A DNA stretch of 28,352 nucleotides, from assembly GCA_905198125.1 (NCBI GenBank), contig CAJKBH010000038.1, positions 1 to 28,352 on the forward strand. The letters run 5' to 3'. Shown piece by piece: positions 1-7,700 of the stretch. The translations under genes and the position numbers were made by a program. The first letter of the stretch is position 1, and each line of letters opens with the position of its first letter. This DNA is from an uncultured Porphyromonadaceae bacterium. GTDB lineage: Bacteria > Bacteroidota > Bacteroidia > Bacteroidales > Muribaculaceae. The notes under the pieces were generated by a model, which searched no databases, was not told the origin of the DNA, and was given only the letters and a program-made list of their open reading frames with translations.

Positions 1-34
1 ATCGGCCTGTTTTATACCTATAAAAGTACAAAAA

Positions 35-76
35 AATCGGCACATATCCAAGATTTTCTCTTGATATGTGCCGATT
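35..76 (-). terminator. Strong inverted repeat, likely minus-strand terminator
   Basis: A perfect 14-bp inverted repeat pairs 35-48 (AATCGGCACATATC) with 63-76, leaving a 14-base loop. Read on the minus strand, the hairpin is followed at once by a run of T (the A-run at about 31-36 on the plus strand), which is the pattern of an intrinsic terminator. On the plus strand there is no T-run. It therefore probably ends a minus-strand transcript coming from the right, although no intact minus-strand gene lies next to it. Confidence 0.6.
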
Positions 77-197
77 AATTCAGACCTGGTTCCTATAGAG
101 GTACTTTTTCAGTGCCCTCGTTTCCGGCTGCTTTTTTAATTGTGGATTTTTGATGAATGAGAAACAACTATGACAACTTAACTTTTAAGTGAATTTG
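77..197. other. Gene-free stretch, possible remnant of a minus-strand gene end
   Basis: No intact gene is visible between the hairpin and the first promoter. On the minus strand a frame is open from about 158 down to a TAG at 95-93 and would encode a tail ending KKAAGNEGTEKVPL, stopping 16 bases before the hairpin. A stop codon followed closely by a terminator is what a real gene end looks like, so this may be the 3' scrap of a gene whose body was replaced by the neighbouring cassette. The piece is too short to identify. Confidence 0.2.
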
Positions 198-229
198 TTT
201 GTTATATTCAAAAAGAGTTGCTAACTTTG
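198..229 (+). promoter_or_regulatory. Bacteroidetes-type promoter of the toxin-antitoxin module
   Basis: TTTG at 198-201 and TAACTTTG at 222-229 match the Bacteroides -33 (TTTG) and -7 (TAnnTTTG) elements with a 20-bp spacer, the usual distance. Transcription would start near 236, shortly before the ATG at 253. This promoter settles the start of the first gene, because a longer reading frame beginning at 199 would lie inside the promoter. Confidence 0.75.
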
Positions 230-237
230 CGAAGTTA
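222..237. promoter_or_regulatory. Palindromic operator over the -7 element
   Basis: TAACTT at 222-227 and AAGTTA at 232-237 form a perfect inverted repeat around TGCG and cover the -7 box. Further half-sites are seen at 179-184 (TAACTT) and 244-249 (AAGTTA). The layout suits an HTH repressor that shuts its own promoter. The XRE protein encoded two genes down (725-1000) is the obvious candidate; that link is inferred. Confidence 0.5.
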
Positions 238-252
238 ATTTATAAGTTAAGA

Positions 253-738
253 ATGACTCAGAAGTATTCCATAGATCTGATTGAAGAACATGACGCTGTA
301 AATTTCTATAGCGTACATCTGAATGAGGAGGAATTATCAGAGATTGAACGATTCTTTGACAAATTTCCTGAGGGTTGCGAATATGATGAAGACATCGATA
401 CAATAATCGCTTGGCTTGATAAAATCGGAGAACGCGGAGCTTTGGAAAGATATTTCCGTTATGAGGGCAAGTTTGGCGATGGTGTCAGCGCGATACCTAT
501 CGAAACAAGCAATTTACGTCTATATTGCATTCGTCTTTCAGACAAGATTTTAGTCTTTGGCAATGGAGGCGTCAAGGATTGCGCTACGTGGCAAGAATGC
601 GAATCGTTAGCAAATTATGTTGAGATACTGCTCGATACAAGCAGGTTTATCTCGTCCAGACTGGCTAATGGTACGCTTTATATTGTAGATAAGGAATTAA
701 TTGGAAACCTGAATTTTACGCGAGATGAAAAGAAGTAA
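253..738 (+). CDS. RelE/HigB-like toxin candidate of a toxin-antitoxin pair
   Basis: This 161-residue soluble protein has no signal peptide or membrane segment. Its central part contains ALERYFRYEG (residues 63-72) followed by two beta strands ending in GNGGVK (103-108). This resembles the strand and basic-loop layout of RelE/HigB (Gp49-like) mRNA interferases, where a similar glycine-lysine segment closes the sheet. The same type of protein is commonly found beside an XRE gene in Bacteroides, as I recall it. The downstream HTH gene overlaps it by 14 bases, so the two are translated together, with toxin first as in higBA. The ATG at 253 is chosen because a good promoter lies at 198-229. Catalytic residues cannot be assigned, so toxicity is an inference; a repressor partner of another type remains possible. 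The gene is AT-rich compared with the DNA to its right. Confidence 0.6.
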   Translation: MTQKYSIDLIEEHDAVNFYSVHLNEEELSEIERFFDKFPEGCEYDEDIDTIIAWLDKIGERGALERYFRYEGKFGDGVSAIPIETSNLRLYCIRLSDKILVFGNGGVKDCATWQECESLANYVEILLDTSRFISSRLANGTLYIVDKELIGNLNFTRDEKK

Positions 739-1000
739 AACTATAGAGGCACGTAGGGAAAAAGTATCATCGGAAGTCAGACGTCGTATCAACTTGTCAT
801 TTCTGATAGTAGACCGAATTCATAACATATTGGAAGCAAAGGGTCTGAAACAGAAAGATCTTGCAAATATGCTCGGCAAAAATGAGTCTGAAATCAGCAA
901 ATGGATGAGGGGAACGCATAATTTCACTATCGATACGATATCTTCAATAGAAGAAGCTTTAGGAATGCCGATCCTTCAGGTTGAAGGGGCCGGCATTTGA
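725..1000 (+). CDS. XRE-family HTH protein, probable antitoxin and autorepressor
   Basis: This 91-residue protein has a very basic N-terminus (MKRSKTIEARREK) and a classic Cro/C1-type helix-turn-helix at about residues 33-80, with the recognition region at 43-62 (QKDLANMLGKNESEISKWMR). It should bind DNA as a dimer, most likely the TAACTT-N4-AAGTTA palindrome upstream of the first gene, and neutralise the upstream protein. The reading frames overlap by 14 bases (725-738), which implies translational coupling. Its last 25 bases overlap the end of the convergent ogt gene (976-1000), an unusually tight junction that suggests the cassette was inserted right up against ogt. Confidence 0.75.
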   Translation: MKRSKTIEARREKVSSEVRRRINLSFLIVDRIHNILEAKGLKQKDLANMLGKNESEISKWMRGTHNFTIDTISSIEEALGMPILQVEGAGI

Positions 1001-1506
1001 GATAATGCGTTTTCCAGGTTGAGGAGGTGGCGCTTGGCGGGGAGGCCGCCGGCGTAGCCGGTAAGGGCGCCGTCCGCGCCGAGGACGCGGTGACAGGGAA
1101 CGAGGACGGAAAGGGCGTTGGAGCCGACCGCGTTGGCTATGGCGCGGACTGCTGTCGGATGTCCGATGCGCCGGGCCAGTTCGCCATAGGTCGTGGTGCG
1201 GCTGAAGGGTATCTGCAACAGCTCGTTCCATACCTGTTTCTGAAACTCCGTGCCTGCGAACATCAACGGCACGTCGAATTCGCGTCTTTCGCTGGCAAAA
1301 TATTCGTCAAGCCGGGCCTCGGCTGTCTCAATCACGGCTGACGTGCCCTCGGTAAATTCTGCACCTAACAGCCGGGACAGTCGCCGCCGCACCCGCTCGT
1401 GATGAGGTTCTGCGGTCCAGTCGCACATACACAGACAGTCGCCGCAGGAGCCTAATATCAATGCTCCGCACGGCGACTCATATCTATGGACGATAATTTT
1501 ATTCAC
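976..1506 (-). CDS. ogt: Methylated-DNA--protein-cysteine methyltransferase
   Basis: This 176-residue protein transfers the alkyl group from O6-alkylguanine in DNA to its own cysteine, a suicide repair reaction in the cytoplasm. The active-site motif VPCHRV is present with the acceptor Cys138, and the preceding winged-helix DNA-binding region is intact (FQKQVWNELLQIPFSRTTTYGELA, split here as residues 88-99 and 100-111). The length is normal for the family. The start is a GTG four bases after the stop of the upstream TonB-C gene, so the two genes form one transcription unit. A nearby ATG at 1514 is useless because it meets a stop after two codons. The 3' end overlaps the convergent HTH gene by 25 bases. 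The reading is secure; ogt versus another MGMT symbol is a naming choice. Confidence 0.93.
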   Translation of the reverse strand: MNKIIVHRYESPCGALILGSCGDCLCMCDWTAEPHHERVRRRLSRLLGAEFTEGTSAVIETAEARLDEYFASERREFDVPLMFAGTEFQKQVWNELLQIPFSRTTTYGELARRIGHPTAVRAIANAVGSNALSVLVPCHRVLGADGALTGYAGGLPAKRHLLNLENALSQMPAPST

Positions 1507-1510
1507 CTTT

Positions 1511-1879
1511 TCATGATTCGGGTATCACGAAGTTCACCTTCACGCTGGCCGGGGCGTCGATGGCCTGTCCGTCCTTGTCGGCCGGCTGCCATTTGGGCAT
1601 GTTCTTCACCAGGCGGATGGCCTCGCTTTCCAGGTCAGGATCGACCATGCGCGCTATCTTGATGTTGCCTATGGTGCCGTCGGCCTTGACGGTGAACGTC
1701 ACATCCACAACGCCTTCCACGCCGTTTTCCTTTGCCATCTCAGGATACTTCAGGTTCTCGGTCAGATACTGGTCCAAAGCCTCCTGGGCGCCGGGGTACT
1801 GCGGCTTGTCGGCTGCCTGAACACCCACGCTTACGCCCAGGGCAAGCGTCAACGACATTATTATCTTCTTCATATTCAT
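1511..1879 (-). CDS. Small exported TonB C-terminal domain protein
   Basis: This 122-residue protein begins with a cleavable signal peptide (ending near VGVQAAD, about residue 23). The rest is a single TonB-C-like domain: a PEMAKENGVEG segment, a VDVTFTVKADGTI strand pair and a closing SVKVNFVIPES strand. Real TonB has an N-terminal membrane anchor and a proline-rich spacer; both are absent, so the mature protein would float free in the periplasm. Such stand-alone TonB-C proteins are common in Bacteroidetes but their job is poorly known. A second ATG six bases in (1873) could also serve as the start; AAAGG precedes the first. It is the first gene of a two-gene unit with ogt. Confidence 0.8.
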   Translation of the reverse strand: MNMKKIIMSLTLALGVSVGVQAADKPQYPGAQEALDQYLTENLKYPEMAKENGVEGVVDVTFTVKADGTIGNIKIARMVDPDLESEAIRLVKNMPKWQPADKDGQAIDAPASVKVNFVIPES

Positions 1880-1990
1880 AATTCAAACCTTTTTATTATA
1901 AGACCATTGTTTTTTGATATGGTTTACTCTTATGACCATAAACCAATGTGCGCCCGTGGATGTTTCATTTACAAACTAATGTTAATTACT

Positions 1991-2338
1991 ATGGAAACCA
2001 AAACCGATAAGCGCCGGGGAATAAGGCGCATGGATAAGATTTATATGATAATCGGGCTGGTGATATGTATATGCGCCGTGGCCGAATTCATAATATGGAT
2101 AGTAGACGCATCCAAGCTGCATCTGGAAAACCAGATCCTGATGGGTGCGGGATTCCTGACCATATCGGTGGGCGTACTGCTGTATCTGCTGACGCGCACA
2201 TGGAGCTACACGGTGTCCAACTGGCTGCTGTGGATATGCATCATCGGGTGCATAGTGCTGTTCTTCGTGGGCATCGCCAAGACGCCCGACGTGAGCGAGG
2301 CGGCCGGTCTGCTCGGTGCCTATCCTGTCAATCCATGA
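1991..2338 (+). CDS. Hypothetical three-TM membrane protein
   Basis: I do not recognise this 115-residue protein. It has a basic cytoplasmic N-terminus (METKTDKRRGIRRMDK) and three hydrophobic helices at about residues 16-38, 49-68 and 77-95, with a short polar tail. ATG 1991 is preferred over the upstream ATG at 1907, because the intervening residues look non-coding and the upstream part is the intergenic region shared with the divergent TonB-C gene; an ATG at 2030 (MDKIYMI) is also possible. It stands alone and is closed by a strong terminator 22 bases after its stop. Confidence 0.6.
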   Translation: METKTDKRRGIRRMDKIYMIIGLVICICAVAEFIIWIVDASKLHLENQILMGAGFLTISVGVLLYLLTRTWSYTVSNWLLWICIIGCIVLFFVGIAKTPDVSEAAGLLGAYPVNP

Positions 2339-2360
2339 CGACACTTTCCACGGAAACCTA

Positions 2361-2395
2361 AAAAGCGCATCTGCCCCTCACGGCCGATGCGCTTT
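2361..2395. terminator. Bidirectional intrinsic terminator
   Basis: An 11-bp perfect inverted repeat pairs AAAAGCGCATC (2361-2371) with GATGCGCTTTT (2385-2395) around a 13-base loop. It has A-rich and T-rich flanks on both sides, so it works in either direction. It closes the three-TM gene on the plus strand and the whole PUL operon (last gene ending at 2422) on the minus strand. Confidence 0.85.
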
Positions 2396-2421
2396 TATTT
2401 TTGATAACCGGCCGATACCGG

Positions 2422-4752
2422 CTAATCCTTAAGTATTAAGGTCAGCGTCTGCAGATTCTCCGAATTTGAACCGACCATTATTTTAAATTCGCCGGGATCA
2501 TAGCCATAATGATGTTCTGAATCATAATATTTCAACATATCCGGTGTAATGTCAAACTCCACTGTCGCGGTCTTGCCGGCCGGTATGTCAACTTTCCTGA
2601 ATGCCTTAAGCTCCTTTACAGGACGGGCGATGCGGGCTACCGGGTCGTTAATGTACATCTGGACTATTTCCGTTCCATCACGCATCCCGGTATTGGTCAC
2701 GTCTACCGACAGTTTGAGCTTGCCGCCGGGCGTAAGGACATCTGAACTCAATGTGGGAGTCGAATATCCGAACGTGGTGTAACCGAGACCGAAACCGAAA
2801 GGATAAAGAGGGTCGTTGGCGACGTCTATATAGTTGCTGCGATAAGGGTTGAAGCGAGATGAATCGAAATCGGGATGACTTGAGGGCAGATGATTGTAGT
2901 ATAACGGAATCTGACCGACGGAACGCGGAAAGGTTACTGTAAGCCGGCCGCAGGGAGACTTGTCGCCGAACACCACGTCGGCTATGGCATCCGCAGCCTC
3001 GCTTCCGCCAAACCATACATTCATTATGGACTGGATATTTTCTGCTTCCCAGTCAAGAATCAGGGGGCGTCCGGTAAATAAAAGAAGAACGATGGGCTTG
3101 CCTGTGGCTGCCAGTTCTTTCAGCAGGTCGCGCTGGGTGTCCGGAATCGTAATGTCAGCCCTGCTGGAAGATTCTCCACTCATCTCACAGCTTTCACCCA
3201 AGGCCATGACTATTACGTCTGCCTCGGCTGCCACACGTAAGGCCTCGGCATGTGCCTTCCGGTCGTCGACCCTCGGGATGCGTCTGCCCCAGTCGCAGTC
3301 AGCCTGCATGGCTTCATCATAAAATATGTTGGAACCCTGGGCATATACAATCCGCGCATCGTTTCCAACGGCTTCCCGAAATGCCGTAAGCAATGATTTG
3401 TGTCTTTCCGGACGGCAATACCCGCTCCAGCATCCGGCCATATTATTGCCGGCGTCGGCCAAAGGGCCGATAAGCGCGATGCATCCTTTCGGTTTGAGAG
3501 GCAGCAGATTATTGTCGTTTTTAAGCAGAACGAAAGTCTTTGCCGCGATATCGCGTGCGACCGCACGATGTTCGGGAGTGTACAACTCTCTTGACGGACG
3601 TTCCGTATTGCAATATTTATATGGATTGTCGAACAATCCGAGACGTTGTTTCGCTTCAAGCACCCTGCGGCATGCCTGATCGATCATTGCCATGGAAACA
3701 AGCCCTCCGTCAACAGCCCCTTTGAGGTCGGCCAGAAAACGGCCGGTAACCATATCCATGTCGGTTCCTGCACGAAGAGCAAGCGCGGCAGCCTCATTTT
3801 CATTGGCGACACCCATGCTCGACATTTCATCGATGGAACCATAATCCGTAACGACGAATCCATCGAAATTCCAATCCTTGCGCAATATGCCGTCAATCAA
3901 CCAATCGCATGCCGTGGCATGCTGACCGTTTATGAGATTGAACGAAGTCATGACGGAGCCGACTCCGGCGTCCACAGCGGCACGATAGGGCGGGAGATAA
4001 TAATTGTCCATGCGTTCACGGCTCATATCCACACCGTTATAGTCACGTCCACCTTCAGCCGCTCCGTACAAGGCGAAATGCTTGACACAGGCCATCAGCG
4101 AGGAGTCCGACCGGATACCGTCACCTTGATAACCCTGTACGTACGCCTTGGCCAGAACGCTGCCCAGCCATGGATCCTCACCCGAACTTTCCGCAATCCG
4201 GCCCCAGCGGGGATCCCGGCAGATGTCCACCATCGGACTGTAGTTCCAGTTGACGCCGTCGGCCGTGGCCTCAATGGCCGAAATCCGGGCCATGCGGGCA
4301 ACTTCGACACTGTCCCACGAGCATGACAATGCAAGCGGAATCGGGAACACCGTGGCATATCCGTGCACTACATCGGCACCCACAAGCAGAGGAATGCCAT
4401 GAGGGCCGCGCTCAACGGCAAGACGCTGAAAGCGTGATATTGCCTCGACTCCCTTGACGTTGAAGAAGCCGCCGATACGGCCGGCAAGTATGAGGCTGTC
4501 GATTCCGGCGCTCCGAGCCGTGCCAGAAACCACATCCCCGCCAACCGGAAGATTGAGCTGCCCTATTTTTTCCTCAAGCGACAGCCGGGACATCAGACTG
4601 TCTATGAATCCTTCACCATCAGCACGGCCGGCATGCGCCGCGTCGACGCCTACGGGTTCATATATCGTCACGGTTTTCCTCCCGGCGCCGTTTACGACAC
4701 CCGTCGATATGACGGCCATACAGATTGACAAAATTATTCTACGCGTACTCAC
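2422..4752 (-). CDS. Glycoside hydrolase family 3, BglX-like periplasmic enzyme
   Basis: This protein of about 776 residues carries an N-terminal signal peptide (residues 1-22) and the full three-part GH3 layout: the (beta/alpha)8 domain at about 50-370, the alpha/beta sandwich at about 400-605 and a fibronectin-III-like C-terminal domain at about 680-765. The catalytic nucleophile is the Asp in FVVTDYGS (about residue 303). The substrate-binding KHF motif (AACVKHFALYG) and GRIAESSGEDPWL are intact. The segment GESCEMSGESSSR (about 518-530) is where the acid/base Glu of BglX-type enzymes lies. The likely reaction is removal of terminal beta-linked glucose or xylose from oligosaccharides in the periplasm; the exact sugar cannot be read. 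It is the last gene of the PUL, starting 11 bases after the GH127-GH3 gene. Confidence 0.9.
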   Translation of the reverse strand: MSTRRIILSICMAVISTGVVNGAGRKTVTIYEPVGVDAAHAGRADGEGFIDSLMSRLSLEEKIGQLNLPVGGDVVSGTARSAGIDSLILAGRIGGFFNVKGVEAISRFQRLAVERGPHGIPLLVGADVVHGYATVFPIPLALSCSWDSVEVARMARISAIEATADGVNWNYSPMVDICRDPRWGRIAESSGEDPWLGSVLAKAYVQGYQGDGIRSDSSLMACVKHFALYGAAEGGRDYNGVDMSRERMDNYYLPPYRAAVDAGVGSVMTSFNLINGQHATACDWLIDGILRKDWNFDGFVVTDYGSIDEMSSMGVANENEAAALALRAGTDMDMVTGRFLADLKGAVDGGLVSMAMIDQACRRVLEAKQRLGLFDNPYKYCNTERPSRELYTPEHRAVARDIAAKTFVLLKNDNNLLPLKPKGCIALIGPLADAGNNMAGCWSGYCRPERHKSLLTAFREAVGNDARIVYAQGSNIFYDEAMQADCDWGRRIPRVDDRKAHAEALRVAAEADVIVMALGESCEMSGESSSRADITIPDTQRDLLKELAATGKPIVLLLFTGRPLILDWEAENIQSIMNVWFGGSEAADAIADVVFGDKSPCGRLTVTFPRSVGQIPLYYNHLPSSHPDFDSSRFNPYRSNYIDVANDPLYPFGFGLGYTTFGYSTPTLSSDVLTPGGKLKLSVDVTNTGMRDGTEIVQMYINDPVARIARPVKELKAFRKVDIPAGKTATVEFDITPDMLKYYDSEHHYGYDPGEFKIMVGSNSENLQTLTLILKD

Positions 4753-4763
4753 GGGAATGCCTA

Positions 4764-7700
4764 TTAATGTGTTAATTGTCCTTTACCGTTTAATTCTGTT
4801 GAAACGATATATGGCAATGTGGCCGATGAATTGCCGACAAGGAACCGGTACTTGCCGGAAGCAATAACTTCCGAACCTGACTTTTCGTCATAATAGGCCA
4901 ACGCCGACTTTGGAATGGCTATCGAAACCTTTCGCCGTTCTCCAGCCTTAAGATCCACTTTCTCAAAGCCTACGAGTTTCTTGTTCTCCCGAACCAAGCC
5001 TTTGGTTTCAGGGAATGCAGCATACACCTGAACCGTTTCGGCACCGTCCCTGTCGCCGGTATTGACCACATCAAGTGTGAGGGTAAGGGAATCCTCTCCT
5101 GAATCGGATATTTCCGGAGTCTTGAGTTCAAAGTCGGTATAGCTTAATCCGAAGCCGAAGGGAAATAAGACCGGAAGCCGCTGTTTGTCATACCAGCGAT
5201 ACCCTATCAGTATATCCTCGTCATAATAGATATCGAAGATATCTCCGTCAGGCCGCTTTATGCCGGGGTATCTCCGCTCTCCGCAAGTAGGCAGGTCCTC
5301 CATGCTCCGGGGGAACGTAAACGGCAATTTGCCTGATGGATTGACTTTCCCGGTAAGCACATCGGCAAGACTGTTGCCACTTTCGCTGCCAAGATACCAG
5401 GCCTGCACCACCGCTGCCACCCGGTCGGCCCAAGGCATCGTAACTGGCGTACCCGAAACGTTAACCACTATTAAATTCGGATTGACACCGGCCAGATCCG
5501 CAATCAGTTCGTCCTGACCGTACGGTAACTGCAATGTCTTACGGTCTGAATTCTCGGCATCCTGACATAGCGAATGATTCAGACCGCCGATAAAAATCAC
5601 GGCATCCGCGTCCCTGGCTTTAGCCAGAGCTGCGCTTCGTAACTGTTCCGGAGTCCGGTCTTCCCTGAGACATTCGGAATCGCGGCTTTTGACATTGTCG
5701 AATTCCGTACTTCCCACTCCTATATATCCCCGTTCCCAGTCTACATGCGCCTCTTTCAGTGCCGCCCTGAGACCGGCCAGTGGCGAGACTTCCCGCTGGA
5801 CCTTCAACGATGCCGAGCCGCCTCCCACCGTCATCATCTTGACGGCGTTCTCGCCGACTACAAGAATCTTCCCGAGGTCTGCACGCAGTGGCAGAATCCC
5901 GTTGTTCTTCAACAGCACGATTCCTTCCGAACCGATTTTCCTGGCCGTTGCGTAATGTTGGGGACACGTGAACCGCCCCTTCCGATGGGAGGGAGCCATT
6001 GAAGTGCGGAAAATCAAACGCAACACGCGGCGTACGCGGTCGTCCAGATCGGCCATTGAAGCCTTGCCGTCGCGCAGTCTCTCAAGATAAGGGTTGGCCA
6101 TGTGATATGTGTCATAGGCATTCATATTGACCGAGACACCGTCAGTTCCCGTACCCATTTCAATATCCAGCCCCCCTTCTATCACTTCGTCCGTATTGTA
6201 AACGCCGCCCCAGTCGCTGACGGCAACCCCGTCGAATCCCCAATCCGTCTTCAGTATATCGCGTATCAGACGGGGATTTTCGCAGCAATGCCTGTCCTCA
6301 AATAGATTGTATGCGGGCATTATGGCCCAGGCCCCCGCATCCACGGCCGCCTTGAACGGAGTCAGATATATCTCGCGCAAAGCACGCTCGCTTACATGTA
6401 CGTTGCTCGTGTAGCGGTTATCCTCATTATTGTTCAGTGCGAAATGCTTCACGCAGGCCGCTACGTTATTGCTTTGTAATCCTTGAATATAGGGTTTCAC
6501 CATTCGCGAAGTAAGAATCGGGTCCTCGCCCATGTATTCGAAACTACGTCCGCACAACGGCGTGCGCATGATGTTTACCCCGGGACCCAGAAGCACGTCC
6601 TTACGGCGATATCGGGCTTCTTCGCCTATAGCCTTACCATATTCCAGTGCCAGTTCCGGACGCCACGTCGCGGCAAGGCATGTCAAGGCCGGAAAGGCCG
6701 TGCAGGAATCATTGGTCCATTGGGCGCTGTTCCATTCATCCCAGTATACTTCCGGACGGACGCCGTGAGGGCCGTCGGTAAACCACAGTTCCGGAATGCC
6801 GAGCCGAGGGACTCCCGATGACGAGAACTTGGACTGGGCATGAAGCATCTTGACTTTCTCCTCCAGGGTCATTCGATGCAACGCATCCTCCACTCTATCC
6901 TCGATGGGCGCCTCCGGATTCAGATAGACCGGATCGGCCTCCGTGATCCATACCTTCATTTTCCCCGGTTGCCTGTTGTCCCATGCGAAGTAGGGTACGA
7001 ACGTGAGCGTATCATTACCGGCATCGGTGCGCAGCGTCACGAAATCCTTAAGTGCGCCGGCTCCTCGCGACACGCTGAATTTCTGATTCTTTCCGATACA
7101 GGCTTTGTCATAGCCTGACATATTGTCACACTCTTCCATGCAGTATACGACAGGTCCTCGCGTCACGGCCAGCTTGTCAAGGTTCTCCTTCACTCTCGGA
7201 TCGGCGGCTACGACTTTGACAGGCATGTCCAGGTGGAGCGCCACCTCAACTCCGCCGCCGCTCATCGGAATCGTCAGATATCCGCTACCGGCGCAACGTC
7301 CCGAATCTTTTCCATTGACCTTGACATTATATTTTTCGCACCATTCCGGAATTCTTAACCTTAAGTTTCTGGAAACAGGGGAATGCGGCCTGACCTTGAT
7401 CATCACATCTCCTTCGAAAGGGTACCCTCCGGATATCGACAATTCGGTAGCTACGCCGTCAATATCCACCACCGTATGGTTTCCGATAAAAAGATTGACG
7501 TAAATGTTCCGGTCATCCAGACCATATATATAATTGCCCAGAGAAGGCAAGAACCGCGATATGTTGCTGGGACAGCAGGCAGTACCGTACCACTCCTGCC
7601 GATGATGACCGCCGTCCGACTCAAGCGGATTCACATAGAAGAACCGCTGGCCGCCTAATTGCACGCCGGCCAGCGCGGCATTGTAAAGAGTGCGTTCCAA

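Noticed and set aside
199..252. Longer N-terminus for the toxin-like gene from ATG 199
   Set aside because: The -33 and -7 promoter elements lie at 198-229, so the ATG at 253 is the first one that could be on the transcript.
976..1231. Alternative minus-strand frame of 90 codons in the ogt gene
   Set aside because: It is arginine- and proline-rich out-of-frame translation of the GC-rich ogt coding DNA.
3646..4326. A 226-codon plus-strand open frame inside the GH3 gene
   Set aside because: It is antisense to a complete GH3 with active-site motifs, and its translation shows no domain or signal. It is a shadow of the codon pattern on the other strand.
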